A DNA stretch of 64,000 nucleotides, from positions 2,313,501-2,377,500 of the forward strand of contig JAPFBL010000035.1 of the NCBI GenBank assembly GCA_026182355.1. The letters run 5' to 3'. The notes under the pieces were generated by a model. It had not been told where the DNA came from. It saw nothing but the letters and a program-made list of their open reading frames with translations, and ran no database searches. This stretch comes from Hermatobates lingyangjiaoensis. Lineage: Eukaryota > Arthropoda > Insecta > Hemiptera > Hermatobatidae. Both the position numbers and the translations under genes were made by a program. This document shows, piece after piece, positions 1 to 12,781 of this stretch (positions within the stretch are counted from its first letter, which is position 1; every line of letters begins with the position of its first letter).

Positions 1-140
1 TTCCCCATTCCATATTGCGGTTCGATCATTGACTGTTATTTCACGTGTTTATGTGAAATCTTTATATATATGATCAAACCACAATAAGAAATGGGAAAAC
101 AATACTAAGATCTTTCAACCGTAACAAACGGTCTTCGTTA

Positions 141-183
141 GAGTCTGACGAAGACCGCCCGCCACGGCTGAAAGACCCCAGTC
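141..183 (+). ncRNA. Hammerhead-like motif, family A, diverged
   Basis: CUGACGA at 145-151, an extra A, stem II GACCG/CGGCU (153-157, 165-169), GAAA at 170-173. The opposite arm (about 104-144, minus) has the core mutated to CUAACGA. Stem I and stem III are weak here. Confidence 0.4.
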
Positions 184-215
184 TTGCCTTTCCACCTCCC
201 ACGTGGTTTGATCAT

Positions 216-267
<52 letters not shown>

Positions 268-536
268 GATCAAACCACAACAAGAAATGGGAAAACAAGA
301 GAAGGATCTCTCATCTCTCAACCGCAACGAGCGGTCCTCGTCAGAGTCAAAAACCCAACTGACGAAAACCCAAAAAACTTGTTGCGGTTGAGAGATCTTG
401 GTCTTGTTTTCCCATTTCTTGTTGTGGTTTGATCATTGATATATATATATATATATCTATCAATGATCAAACCACAGTGGGAGGTGGAAAGGCAAGACTG
501 GGGTCTTTCAGCCGTAGGCGGGCCGTCTTCGTCAGA

Positions 537-578
537 GACTCTGACGAAGACCGCTTGTTACGGTTGAAAGTCTTAGTC
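537..578 (+). ncRNA. Hammerhead-like motif, family A
   Basis: Stem I GACU (537-540), CUGACGA (541-547), extra A, stem II GACCG (549-553) and CGGUU (561-565), GAAA (566-569), then stem I AGUC (575-578). One base is missing from the stem III palindrome compared with 16332-16374. Its minus-strand twin (about 505-540) is directly abutted. Confidence 0.55.
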
Positions 579-839
579 TTGTTTTCCCATTTCTTATTGT
601 GTAATTATCATTATTGTTATTTTAGTGTAATTAGTGTGAAATCTGTTATTTATATATAAAACAACTTGTACAATAAACTTGAATATAAAATAACCAAGTC
701 TAAACCACAGTAAAAATTAGGAAAATTGCTAACCAGTCTATAATTTTAATGAAGATCTGATAATTTTTCGATCTTTGTAGTTAACATTATTATATATATA
801 TCATCATTCATTACAAATATAGAAATTACATTTTAAAAC

Positions 840-1240
840 TTAGAATCATTCTAACTTTTAGGCTTCAACGTATTCAGGAGAGCAATACGGAGTTTTTTTG
901 AGTACCAATTGCACGACTCCAGCTAATGGTATAAAGTCGTAAAATGGTGACAATGTATTTGACATGCCTCTGGTCATTAATATGAGATTAGCTTAGCTGA
1001 ATCCAGGGTAAACTGTTGCTAGTTCGTAAATCGGGGACAACCACAAAAGTTTATCAGGCAGATACTTTATTGGTAAATATCAATAAACTATAAAAACAAA
1101 TACAGAGTTAAACACATGAACTTAGAACGTCTAACTTTTGGCTTCAACCGTCTTCAGGAGAGCAAACGGAGTGAGACCGAATGCACGACTCAGCAATGGT
1201 TAAATCCGAAAATTGGTGACAGTAAGTGCATGTCTTCTTT
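840..1240. repeat. Direct repeat pair containing a hammerhead-like relic
   Basis: The 840-965 stretch and the 1115-1240 stretch share ACTTTTGGCTTCAACCGTC-type sequence, CAGGAGAGCAA, GCACGACTC and AATTGGTGACA. On the minus strand the better copy reads CUGAAGA, C, GGUUGAAGCC, AAAAG, a mutated family B-type core. Confidence 0.5.
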
Positions 1241-1436
1241 TTATATGTGTTACTTTACTGATTTTAAACTGTTGCTGTTCGTTCCGGATCGTTTTCACAA
1301 CTTAAAAGATTATTTATATTTATAACAAGATACAATAAACTCATGAAATAAAAAACTAACGTTTAAACCCCAGTAATGAGAAGAATGACTATGATCTTTC
1401 AAGCTAAACAGTACTGATGTGGGCAATGGGATTACC

Positions 1437-1512
1437 TTCGAGGGTTGACAGCCAGCGGAGAGTTTTTTAGTTATTTCTTCCTAAACTCCTTTGTTTACCC
1501 TGCCCCACCTTT
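1437..1512 (+). repeat. Dispersed repeat shared with 35612-35690
   Basis: GGGTTGACAGCCAGCGGAGA, then a T-run, TCTTCCTAAACTCCTTTGTT and CCC match 35619-35680 with few changes. Confidence 0.65.
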
Positions 1513-2763
1513 CAAGCCCTTTGTTCACTTTCATTCACATTAAAATACCTCTCTTGTCTACCTCTCTTCTCAATCCCACACCATATGTTTTTACATTACT
1601 TGTTTCAGTATTGTTAGACTCTGACAATGTTAACTTGTTTTGGTTGGAAGATCATAGAAATTTCTCTGATTTCTTACGTTGATATATATATATATATAAA
1701 CAGTCATATATTACTAAAGCAAAAATGACAGCATCAAGTCGCTAATTTGATGGGTTTACAAAGTTGACAAAGGAGGTGTTTGGTACCGTAATCGTGTACC
1801 CAGGAGAAAGTGAATACAGAGTCAGCGTAATATTTGAGATACCCTGCAGACATAGGTCCAGCGTCGCTGTTTCACTGAGTATATTCACAGAGCTGGTCAG
1901 TAACAAGCAACTTTCTTAAACACTGAGGCAATCAAAGTAGAGTAAATCTTGTAATATACGTTAACTGATTTGTTAATAAGCCGAAAGGTTATTTTAAAAT
2001 TTCATCATGCTGATTCGCCTTATTTACGCTCCTTTGTGCATGCTGTGAAACATCATTTCGACCAAGAAGCTGCATCAGAGTCGGCTTTAAAATCAAGTAG
2101 CATTAATAGAAAATATTAATGTGCATATATCACAACTTGACATAGTCTTAGAATATAACGGAGTTTATCACCTGGTCTTGTGCAACACAGTCAACAATAT
2201 CTTGAATGACGGATACATTTTGTTTTCTTTATTGGATATTGAATTAACCTAAATTTTATGAATTTTATACTTTTGCAGACTAGTGATGAAGTAATGGCCC
2301 TTGATTGTCTTTGATGTGTTTTTCATTAAGCTTTGCCACCCTTAGGCTAACACAGAGACTATAAACAATACCAAAGTACCAAGATAAAGTTGAACAGTCT
2401 GTTATTCAAGTTTGGTTGTTGATAAAAACATTAAGACGTGTGAAAGCAGTCATGCTGGAAGCGATTTGCTCAGAGCCTGTATAAATCAAGCGCACTTCTG
2501 CAACAGCAGCCTTTGCAAGTGGTTCTGTAGCGTCACAAAAATCACTACTTCTAAGGAAACTCAACCTGTACACTCACTGACGTCTTACCTCGAGCAACGA
2601 AGGTGTTTGCTGTTTCAGACATAAATGTGTGAAAAAGAAATTACATATATTAGTCACACTGCAAAAATAAAAAAATATATGTTTGTATTTTTATAAAAAA
2701 CAAAATATTACAAAGATGGTTGTGAAAGTAGTTCATACAATTAACAAGATTGGTAAATTTTTA

Positions 2764-2764
<1 letters not shown>

Positions 2765-2808
<44 letters not shown>
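2765..2808. repeat. (TA)n microsatellite
   Basis: About 20 uninterrupted TA units. Many further TA tracts are listed with the fold-backs; others are near 18374-18393, 20040-20058 and 46602-46658. Confidence 0.95.
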
Positions 2809-2809
<1 letters not shown>

Positions 2810-2955
2810 CAAAGATCGATTTATTAGAACCAACCAGAAGTTGTTGATCAACATTTTCTTTAAAAAATTATGTTTTAAAAAAATCAATCACAGAATTTTA
2901 GGATTCGTTTTAGTTATATGATATTTTTCTGTTTATTGACTTTATATTTAAAACC

Positions 2956-2982
2956 CTGATGAAGACCAACTTTTGGTCGAAT
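2956..2982 (+). ncRNA. Hammerhead-like stem II remnant
   Basis: CUGAUGA (2956-2962), extra A, GACCAA/UUGGUC with loop CUU (2964-2978), then GAAU in place of GAAA. Stem I and stem III are not recognisable. Confidence 0.3.
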
Positions 2983-2999
2983 GGTAGTATATAAAACAT

Positions 3000-5900
3000 G
3001 TTTTTAAAAAATAAAGGACTCATTAGTAACAAAAAGTGCTATTTGTGATTATTTAGGGAAAAGAGAGTATTTAAACGTGTATATATATCTGTAAAATTAA
3101 AGTTACAACTAGGAAACACAAAACTAAGAGTGACACTCATTATTCTCGATCATTTCTGCTACACGGAGTCTTAAGGAAAGGATATGAAGAAAGGCAAGTG
3201 AGTAGACGTGAAAGGGTTCACTAACCGATATAAAGTAATACACAGTCGAACCAACTTACCATCGTGGATTATTTAGAGAAAATGCAAACAATGCAAAAAT
3301 TAAATAATGAAATTATAAATAAAAGAAAGAGACTCTAGTTCATTTGGGTATTTATAAGAATATATAAATTTTACTGAAGGAAAATTACACAGATAGACAC
3401 AGACATAAGTCACTTCTATATTCTGACAATTGTCATCATTAGGGGATGAAGAATCGCGCAGGAAGGCAGGAAAGGTGAGTTATGTTTGTGTCTAACTTTG
3501 TATTACTTTTGTTATAAGTTTTATGTCAACTCCTAAGGACTCTCTACTTAGGTTATATATATCCTTGTAAATTGTAATCATTAAGTTGTGAACTTCTTCC
3601 GTTTTTCTGTCCTATAAAGTTTGGAAGCAGAATTCCAAATACAAGCATGTAAATTTATGTACGATGATTTTCGTTTATACAATTCTTTGTCGTAAATTTG
3701 TGTGAATGTCATTTTACGACATTTCTTGATCCACTGTTTTATTATTAAACAACAAATTATTAATAAAGAAGTGCATTTAAAATATTATGTACAAGGTAAC
3801 GAATTGGCAGCCAAAGTTGGGCCAGTGATCGAGAATCGGGAACAACAGTCGGGCATTATAATAATGTAGTCATTATTTATTTATTCGCTTTTCAGAGATA
3901 TCTGCCTAAAATATTCCGATGAGAAGACTTCCAGATGACTTTGCAACCCTGTAGGTTAGGTCAGATTAGGTTAGGTTTCAGTAGCCATCCTAGAAGAAAC
4001 CGACATAAGCGATAAACTGTTTGATAAAAAGAATGGGGCTATTCTCCTCCCTTACTAGCCCCACTGAACCATCCCGAGAGAGTAATAAACTTAACTAGAT
4101 CCCTCATACCAGTGGATGCTAAGTTCTCAAGATTGACAAGTTCTTTGAGCTAGAGAAGAGCATTGACAAAGAAAGTGAAGTAGAGATTCCTTCTCATTTT
4201 TACTTCGACAAACCCTGTAATCTACATTCTTTCTTATTGGTTCACTTGACTTTGATCAACTGAAACACATTGTATAACTGTTCAATGAATATAAAATCTT
4301 CTTGCATTTCATGAGGATTGATTCTTATTTTTCCTTTGACAGTACTACCATTACATACTGGACCATATATTTTAATTACATACATAAATATATATATTTT
4401 TTAAACGAATATAAGTTCCCTAATTTTTTGTTAAGCAGAGGTACCTATTAGAAATAATAACTTGTAATAACAGTCAAAAGTGTAGTGGTAATTATTTCTC
4501 TTATCTCTCCGCTATAACATTATGCTTATCAGAACTCACGTTCAAGAAATTTCACATATTTAAAAACATCAATAATCAACGTTTATTTATATTCGTGATC
4601 TTAGATTCATGTTGGAATATACCATGTTGTCTTTAAAAACTTTAGGTAACAAGGTTGTTCAGTCTTTGTAAACATTGTGATTACCACCTCCTCCACCAAT
4701 CAGTCATCTATTCTGAATGCGTTAATATTTTCAAATCTTTTTTTATTTTTTTAATGAAGTTAAACATTTTAATATAAGTTATCTCGTAAAGAGTTTAAAA
4801 ACTGAATCACATGATTCAGATCGTTCACTCATCATCTTATGAAGAGGAACCTTGAGATACAAATAGACATACCCCAACATGCCTTTTTTTTGTTTGAGAT
4901 ATGAATCGAGATTTGTACTGAACTTATGTTTTTTGACGAATGCAAACAAAGATATTTATATTCTCAAGTTTATATCATTAGGGTTTTTGGAAACACAAGA
5001 ATGATACACTATCGTGTCTCTAGATAAAATTTTGGGTTTATAAGTAGACAAAAAAGATTTGAAAAAACTGGATAGTGAAGAGTTCATGACGGAGAATTGA
5101 AGCATTTTCAAGAAATGTCAAATGGCAAGATTGAGGGTTTTGTAAAGCTGAAATAAAGGTAGAGATGTAGATGTGGGTTAAAATTCAACATTTTATAAAA
5201 CAAAAACACCAAGAAAAAATGATTTTCATCTCCCGTATCCTAATCATTGTTTCATTGTTGTATTGCTGATATGCAACCCATTTAAGGAGATTTGTGTGGA
5301 ATTTTAAAAACTAATACCCATTTAGAAAAACCATCAAATCATTATTATTTCTTAAATTCTCTGGGCAAATACCTCCCCTCCCCCCTTTTGTAGTAAGATG
5401 AGAAATTCAAGATAAATTGTGAAATATCTTAAACCCATAATGTAAGTAATTTTAAGATCATGTATGAATCAAAAGGAATGATTTTATTTCAGAGGAAAAA
5501 CTATATGATTGTTTATACAGTAGCCCATTCATTTCAAAAAAATGTGTATAATATTAATTATCATAAAGAGAAGAAACAAAAAGTAAATACTTAAAAAAGG
5601 AACAGAAAAAAAAAATATCAGCAGGATAAGACCAGTAAAGCAATAATTACAGATTTAATTATATATTATAATTATTGCATAACAATACAAATTATAATTA
5701 TATAATATATTGTAAAAAAGAAAAAACTAATAAGAATATAAGTTTATTGTAACATATAACTCATAGAGGAGTAATAACTACTAAATATAAGATTAAAAAA
5801 TTCGTTCTTTTTATACCTCTACAAGTTTTATTTATGTATTAAAGTATGACCATTTTTTGTCCGAATATTTCGATTCAATAACACTTTCTGATGTGGCTCC

Positions 5901-6240
5901 AATAGGTCATAGTTCACTTTACACAGCAAGTTGTCCCATTGTTGTCAGGCATACGGTTTGTAATGGTACTCCTGGTAGCTCAATATCCCTATATTGGTAT
6001 AAACAATTCCTGCCAACCCATTCCTGTTGAATGGTTATGTGATTTCAAGCTGTTGTTATACCTGACTTAGCATTGAATTTACGATGCAAAAATATTAGTC
6101 GACTGCTTTCTTTACGGAAGGTACTTATAATTGCTGCCATAGGGATCTTCTGTAGTAACAACCAGCCTTTACTAGAATCTAAGATTAAGGCATGGAGAGG
6201 GCTGTGTTTAAAGAGATTCGATCAATGTATTTTTTGGCAA
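3000..6240. other. AT-rich DNA without recognisable genes
   Basis: No exon or complete repeat is supported. A fragment with TAGGTTAGGTTTCAGTAGCC at 3955-3995 may be a SINE tail. Around 3385-3460 a minus-strand stem GACA/UGUC after CUAAUGA may be a decayed hammerhead-like relic. Confidence 0.5.
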
Positions 6241-6242
6241 TA

Positions 6243-6470
6243 GATTAGATTAGGTTATGTTGCAGTGGAAGTCCAACAAGAGTAAACACATAGGTCGAAC
6301 ATTGGTCCTTGATAATACCACATAATAGATAAAGGTTTTACATTGGTCGTCCTACATTTTTCCTAACCCAAGTATGTTTACTGTCGATAATAACAATTTT
6401 AATGATTACCCGACATTGTAGAGGCTTGATACCGACAACTTAACATTGGTTAAGACCTATCAAGTATGAA
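6243..6470 (-). mobile_element. SINE copy, 5'-truncated and diverged
   Basis: AGATTAGGTTATGTTGCAGT, then CCTAACCCAAGTATGTTTAC and CGACATTGTAGAGGCTTG match the SINE body in order. The tRNA head is missing. Confidence 0.7.
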
Positions 6471-7154
6471 CGGAAAATGTGAAACTGAAACAGAAAAGTT
6501 CAACCCAAAATATAAACTATCATATAAACTACAAAGAATTGCACGCCTGCCTTAGTAAAGTGATGTTGAGTGTTTAAGGAGTCATAGGACACTAAGGGAG
6601 ACAGAGTAGTGTGAGAAGTGGGAAGGAATGCGTTAAAGCAGGCATGTATCTTTACATAACACATAAACTAAAGAAACCAAAAGAAACTCGTTTTTCTGTA
6701 ATAAAATAAAATTCAGTTTCACATTTGCTATTCATATTTTACAATGTAGATGTTGAACACTAAGTTTCGAAACGCGTGGACAAAGATTAAAATTTGTTTA
6801 TATTCTTTTTATTTTCATAAATAAAAAGAATTCCAGTGAAATTCACGGTTAAATGTATTTCTAATAATTTTATTTCAAATGGATTTGGAAATGTATAAAA
6901 CTCGCTTAACCGAACGTCATATGTCGATTCCTTTAGATGATGGACTATTACAGAAAAAAATGTTCACTGACTTAACGAGCTTTGCCTAGAAAAGCAGGTC
7001 ACGGAAGGACTATTAAATTTATTATCTCTTCGTCACGAGTGTATTGGAAAGACCTCATCGTTGCCTAGGTCGGCGTATGGGGATACGACCAGCAATATTT
7101 CATTTAATGCTATAGAACATATCTTCACGTTAACAAGCCCTTGTAGTGTTATAG

Positions 7155-7200
7155 AGCAGTTGTTGTCAACCTGAGGAACGCATACCTCTTGGTTGTATGC
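7155..7200 (+). mobile_element. hAT-type terminus
   Basis: CAGTTGTTGTCAACCTGAGG followed by AACGCATACC and GGTTGTATGC resembles the widespread CAGTGGTTCTCAACCTG terminus with its short internal palindrome. The other end was not found. Confidence 0.3.
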
Positions 7201-8454
7201 AAAAACTAGTTTTTAATATGACAAAAGTAGTAATTGGCATATGACACTCGTAAGGAAAATGCATTCATACAAGCAGCATTGGTTATTGAATAATTCAAAA
7301 ATTCCACTTTGTGCAATGCTACCAAGATAATGAAAAATATACTGGCATAATTTTCTCTGATAAATTTAACTTTGCAGCTATCCTTTTTGTATACAGTTTA
7401 CAATATACTAGTTCAAATGTATCCTTTTTAGATACAGTTTATCCAACATAGACTGAATATTTTGAAATGATTCAAACAGTGAATCAACCTAAACATTCTT
7501 CATTTTAACAGATATTCCTTATTCGGTACATTAACACATGTTATTGACACAATACTATTTCCGAGTGTTACCAACTAGTCATAGAATTAAATATAGATAA
7601 ATCCATTTCCTAATCTTAATATTATGAGATATTTAAAATATTGTATTACAAAAAAAATACAATGTAAGTAATATGAAACAGGATAAGTGGTCCAATAGGT
7701 AACTGGTAATATAGAAGTACATAAATAATAAACCTGAAACAGATTATAATTGTGATGTGACAAATAAATTTTTCAAACAATTTCTAACTGAAACAGGTCA
7801 ATTATCCTTCCACCTTAATTCTTAAAACACGAATAAAGAATTACAATATATCAATATACTGGGATAGAAAATATCATCAAAAACAATCATTTTTACTGAG
7901 TCGCACAATTTGTCATAATGGACTAGCAAATGGAGAAAAACATATATTCGCTATAGATATTGACTAAGCGTTTAAAATAAGTATTCATATTTGTCAAGGT
8001 GTGAGTGGAAGGTGGTTCTTAAAAAGATTTTTCGCTAACTTACAGCTACAATATTTTGTATTTCTTTGTATCAACATAGGGGACGGGTAATTTACCAAGG
8101 ATCATATTGATTATGTATAAAATGACTGACTTCGTATTACCTGAACCACTTTGCTAGTGCACAGGTCTACTGACAGTAGAAAAGTTGTTGATAATAAGAT
8201 TATCTTTGGCAATGATGTTAATTCCTGCATATGTGAGTGCCATAGAGAATAATTTTAGTGTTTTATTTTCCAATGCCTAAACTTATAGGCTTTACCTTGT
8301 AGTGTTGTTCTAGGGGCGGAAAGTGTGGTCCATTTATTATTTGACGCTCATTTTTATAATCTACCTTCCACAAAGACGGGTTGAATGAGACATTAGTAGT
8401 CCTAAATTTTGCCTAGCCTAATGTTATAGATTAGAAATCTTTAACGAGAGGGCC

Positions 8455-8748
8455 TACATTGACTTTTTGTGATACAAACACTTTTTGACTTATAAACACA
8501 ATCAGCATTATACATTGCGAACCTTAAATTTTACATTTTGCCTAAGTATGTTTAGAGTAAAGATCTTTAAGGCATACCTGACATCGTACAGGCTCAGAAC
8601 CGACAGCTTAAAGTCCTCTCCGAAAGACGAAATGCTCACATTTTTTCACCTTATCAGGGAAGAAATTGAGGGATACAGTGAGAATCGAATCCTGGATCTA
8701 CCATTCCAGAGGCGAGCATGCAAGCCATTGAGCTACCCTGGCTTCCCT
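8455..8748 (-). mobile_element. tRNA-derived SINE copy with best-preserved tRNA head
   Basis: On the minus strand the A box is TAGCTCAATGG (8735-8725) and the B box GGATTCGATTC (8692-8682), very close to tRNA consensus. The body includes the CATCGTACAGGCT block (plus sense). The 3' end is poorly preserved. The 148-residue ORF over this region is a by-product. Confidence 0.8.
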
Positions 8749-9785
8749 ACTGCAGATGTTAGTATCACATTATTATTATTATATATTATTATAATATATA
8801 AAACACATTATATGAACTCTATACTATTTGCTGTTTGCAATACGAGTAGAACCCTTCTACCTCCCCTGAAGATGAATAGATCGAATGTGGCAGGGAGTTT
8901 TGTAGTTTTTTTTCTTGTTCACTTCTTTTAATCGTTCTACAAGTTGTCCTAACTTACTTATTTATCTTTTGAATTATACAATATATCTATTATATTATAT
9001 ACTACATTACAGTATAGTATAAAATAACGATTTACATAGTCCCTTAATAGCATTCCATGAACTATGACGTTTTTTTGTAATAACACAATAACTCAATAGT
9101 AACAATATTTTTTTCATGCTTTTGTAATTAAAAAATTGTTCTTTTTTTGCTTAAAATGCATTTTGACTTCTGGTAGGAGAAAACATTTCCACTTGGCTAA
9201 CTAAGTGCATTATGTGGAAGTTTCAGGAAGAAAATGTTCTGTTTTCAAGGTGTTATTGTTTTGAATCAAGGTTTTTAAATCAGAAATATTTCGAGTTCTA
9301 ATGAGAAGTATATTAACCTTTAGCAGAACGGCATCAACAAACACTTTATGTCTGAGTTAAAAATGTGAATTTAAGATTACATTCACTACCTGACTAGAAG
9401 ACATAAAATACAAGGGATTTTATTTTTTGTGATTGAAGTGTGCCAACTTTACCCCTTGCTTTGTATTTCAGGACGTATTCTACACATGAGCTAGATAGAC
9501 CAACGCCTTCTCTTTATGAGCTGTAAAAACAGAATCAGCTTCTAGCTCAGTCGTTTAACTGAGTTTTATTGAGTAACTTTGTGAGTATGTTTTTTATAAT
9601 GGTACTCTTTTATTCATCAGTTTTAGTTCAAATGTAATTTCTTTTTTAAAGAAAAAAAACTAAAGTAAAATCAATACTGAAATTGAGATTTGAGGGTTTC
9701 TAGACCAAGAATCGTCAAGAAACCCACCTTTGAACTTTAAGAATCAGTGGATAAGAAGCTATATGAATGAATATATATATATATT

Positions 9786-10127
9786 AAAGTTCAATGTAGA
9801 TTAAGAAACATAAAGAAATTAAAAACACACACTTACAATATCGCTTTGACCTGTCATCAGGAGAAATAAGAGAGGGAAATCAAACGAATATAGAATTAAA
9901 ATTAAATTAAAAATAAAATAGAAATTTACAATTTTTATTTTTTTATCAATTTTATTTTTATTCTTTTATTTTATTTTTTTATATTTATTTTATTTTATTT
10001 AAAAATGAAAGCGCACCAGCGAGCTTTGTTTCCCTCTCCTGGTGACGTATCAAATTAAAAATTAGAGACTGTAAGTGTATGTTATTAATTTCTCTATATT
10101 TCTTTATCTACATTGACTTTATTTGTC
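9786..10127. mobile_element. Family B fold-back with A/T-rich centre
   Basis: The left arm (TTCAATGTAGATTAAGAAAC through TCATCAGGAGAAATAAGAGA) is matched in inverse by TCCCTCTCCTGGTGACG through TCTTTATCTACATTGA. The centre is A-rich then T-rich. The hammerhead-like stem is decayed on both sides. Confidence 0.65.
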
Positions 10128-10799
10128 CGTTTCAGAATGTTTTCTTGATATCATATATATTAATATGCTAGTAACTACCTAACTACTTTATTTGCCACGC
10201 CCGAGTGTAAGCAATGTTACCCGAGTAAGACTGATGGTACCATGAAAGTGCTAAATATTTAACAGAGTATGATCGCAGTACCGATCGATTACAAACGATT
10301 AATAATGAAAAAATTATTAGAAATTAATAAAAAAAAATGCTTCTAATGAGTTAATTTGATATGTGAGAGGAATAAAATTGTTAAATATAAAAAGTTAACC
10401 CCAATCAAACATCTATTTCTACTGTATTCCATGTTGTGATGGATGGTTATGAAACAAAGTATTTCACTAATCAAACAAAATATCAGTTGGTTGTTAACAA
10501 GTTTGATATTGTGTTTACTTATAATAAAGTTGAGTTTAGGCCACGCTAGATATTTTATTTTAATTTTTATTCTTATTCGAATTAAATATATTATTGGTAA
10601 GACAGTAAAGCGTCTGGCGGGATAGCTAAAATGTTAATAATTAAATACCAAATTAAGTTTAGCTAAAGTTAACACGGAATTGACTGATATACGGTACGAA
10701 GTTTGCCGAGTCACCTTGTATATATTAATATGCTTGTACCCACATATGACACGCTTTATCTGATAAGGCAAAATTAATATTTAGAAACACATACAGTTG

Positions 10800-10985
10800 A
10801 GCAGGTCATTACTAATAATTAGTAATTACCGACTAATCAAGGATCAAAGCTTCATTTAACTAAAGTAATTTTCTTCTTTCTAAAAGTATTCATATATAAG
10901 ACAACCGTAATTTTCCGTGTATTATAATTTTAATCAAGTCTCCTAAGGCAGGTCACAGCATTGGTGTGGGCCCCACTAATCAATT
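10800..10985 (+). repeat. Dispersed repeat D, uninterrupted copy
   Basis: AGTAATTACCGACTAATCAA, a TTTAACTAAAGTAATTTTCT block and AAGTCTCCTAAGGCAGGTCA appear in this order. It matches 50795-50960 plus 51325-51380 (split by a fold-back), and 49565-49715 on the other strand. Confidence 0.65.
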
Positions 10986-11699
10986 TATTAACATAACATT
11001 GGTTTGAAAGCAAATATCAGTAAAAACGTATCGTTCAAATGGATCACCTAAAAAATGATATTGGTCAAACTTTTAAAACTTCAATTTATTTAAAGAATTA
11101 CTGTTAGAGTTAAATAGTCTTGGATATCAAAGATTAAATAAAAACACATTCTTTTTACCACATAGTAACATTTTTAATGAGTAAACGAGTAAGTTATTAA
11201 ACATTTCAAACTATGCGTTACAAACTTACTTTTCAAAATAGAGAAAATACTATTTTGAATAAATAAATCTGATTTTATATTTATTCAAAATAAGATTTTA
11301 AGCAAATAATAAGTAACATTGCAGCTTGAAGACGATCACATATAGTAATTGTCTGAAATATTTAAGTCATTATATAAGTGAAGTACCTGGGGGAAAAGGA
11401 ACGTTTTTTTTCATTTTTTTAAACTAACAAACGTATAAAAGGTAAAATATAGATATTCGCACTCAAATTATGGTGTTAAAATCGTATGAAATAGTAAAAT
11501 TTGTTGGCAGAACGAAGATACATACTTTATGATATGCAATATGTAGCAATGTGTTGCCTATAATCACATATAATACCTACATAAACCAGCGTTCTGCTAA
11601 CCCCTACAGCAGTCAGAATATCAGTTTTTTAATTTTTGTTTTTTTCAATATGAATTTTCTGAAATTAAACAGTTTAGTTCTTCAATTTAACTTGCAATC

Positions 11700-11850
11700 T
11701 ACTCTTCCAACTTGCTCAGAAATTGTTAAAAAACCTCAATATATCGCCAGCTGTGCATTTCGTATTGCCTCCGCCGCTGACCTATTTGTGTAAATCTGGA
11801 CCCACTCAGAAGCTTGGAATCGTCTCCACGGATATAACTATCCACTATGG
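11700..11850 (-). pseudogene. Short LINE RNase H fragment
   Basis: Minus-strand RFQASEWVQIYTNRSAAEAI resembles the start of a LINE RNase H (W..IYTDGSA..A). The catalytic Asp reads Asn. Only about 40 residues are recognisable. Confidence 0.45.
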
Positions 11851-12201
11851 TACCAAATTTTTTTTATTTTTTTATCTGTTGTTGCATTTTTTGTCTGAAG
11901 CAAGCCTAACAGAGGTAGTGAAAGTATGGGAATAGTGGTCTTCCGCATATTGGAAAGTCTATTGTTATCATTACAAAAGTCATCCGAATAGAGCTTATTA
12001 ATTATTAGAATAAATATCACAATTCGGAACTTCATTGAAAAGTTTAAAAATAACTGCACAAGCCATTTTAACAAATTAATAATGATATAATTTCAACCGT
12101 AATTACCAAAGAAAAAGTACATAAACACATCAAAATAGTTCAGCTATATACTCAAATAACAGAGGAAGCGAAAGTTCTCCAGTAACTGCTAGCCTCATAT
12201 A

Positions 12202-12732
12202 CAGTGGATTCCGCTTAATTGGGACACTGCTTAATTGCGACAGCAGCTTATTTGGGACAAATCTCAAAGAACAGAAACCAAACTATGAACTACAATTGTA
12301 AATTTGTATGTTTAATTGGGACAACATTCCGCTTAATTGGGACAATAAATTTTAGATTTTAGTACAGTAGAGTCCTGATTAACCGAGTATGTTTTAACTG
12401 AGCTCCGGTTTAACCGAGCCGGTGCAGCGGTAAAACAACCCCCACCCCCCCCCCCCCTCCAAATTCCGGGAAAGCCGGAAAGGCTGCTTCTTCTGAACCC
12501 GATACCCGTGTTTTAAAAATCCGCAGCTGCCTCATGTTCACATTTGCTATCTTTTCCATCCGAGCCAGTGCACCGACAAACCCCCCCCCCCATCCAATGC
12601 TTAATGCCATGGTTCTTAAAACCAATCAAATGAATTTCCAAAAAAAAAGTGAAATTCGTTTAAATGGGATAACCGCTTAATTGGGACAAAACGCCTCGGT
12701 CCCGATGTGTCCCAATTAACCGGAATCGACTG
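12202..12732. mobile_element. pogo/Tigger-like MITE with TA target duplication
   Basis: Terminal repeats CAGTGGATTCCGCTTAATTG (left) and CAGTCGATTCCGGTTAATTG (right, inverted) each continue GGACA, flanked by TA at 12200-12201 and 12733-12734. Length 531 bp with no transposase. The TA duplication and CAG ends suit the pogo branch of the Tc1/mariner superfamily. Confidence 0.8.
12365..12470 (+). mobile_element. Second pogo-like terminus nested in the MITE
   Basis: TA followed by CAGTAGAGTCCTGATTAACC, GAGTATGTTTTAACTGAGC and GGTTTAACCGAGCC, a subterminal pattern of pogo-like elements with a different sequence. No right end is clear. A run of 13 or more C lies at about 12444-12458. Confidence 0.45.
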
Positions 12733-12781
12733 TATTCAATTTTACTTGACATTAATGAAAACCTCTAAATAATTTTTAAGT

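Larger units (their letters stand above)
1..660. mobile_element. Cluster of family A fold-back elements separated by (TA)n
   Basis: Three inverted-repeat units are read in a row. Each arm runs from GATCAAACCACAA through AAGAAATGGGAAAACAAG to the hammerhead-like core, and is followed by its reverse complement. Units are divided by (TA)n at about 219-264 and 439-457. A partial outer end (TTATTTCACGTGTTTATGTG) is at 36-57. The middle unit (265-437) has diverged cores: GAGA for GAAA on one side and an insertion in stem II on the other. Confidence 0.8.

Noticed and set aside
115..659. ORFs with long IYIYIY runs (also 41222-41419, 46510-46740, 57398-57643)
   Set aside because: These are translations of TA microsatellites and fold-back arms, not host genes.
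1755..1915. Open frames on both strands suggestive of an exon
   Set aside because: No recognisable domain and no convincing splice sites.
3795..3840. GNELAAK-like string suggesting a LINE RNase H
   Set aside because: Too short, with no supporting residues on either side.
8670..8746. Possible functional tRNA gene
   Set aside because: A and B boxes are good but the body continues as the SINE and a tRNA cloverleaf cannot be completed; treated as the SINE head.
8485..8931. 148-residue ORF
   Set aside because: It lies antisense over a SINE copy and simple AT-rich DNA; no protein motif.
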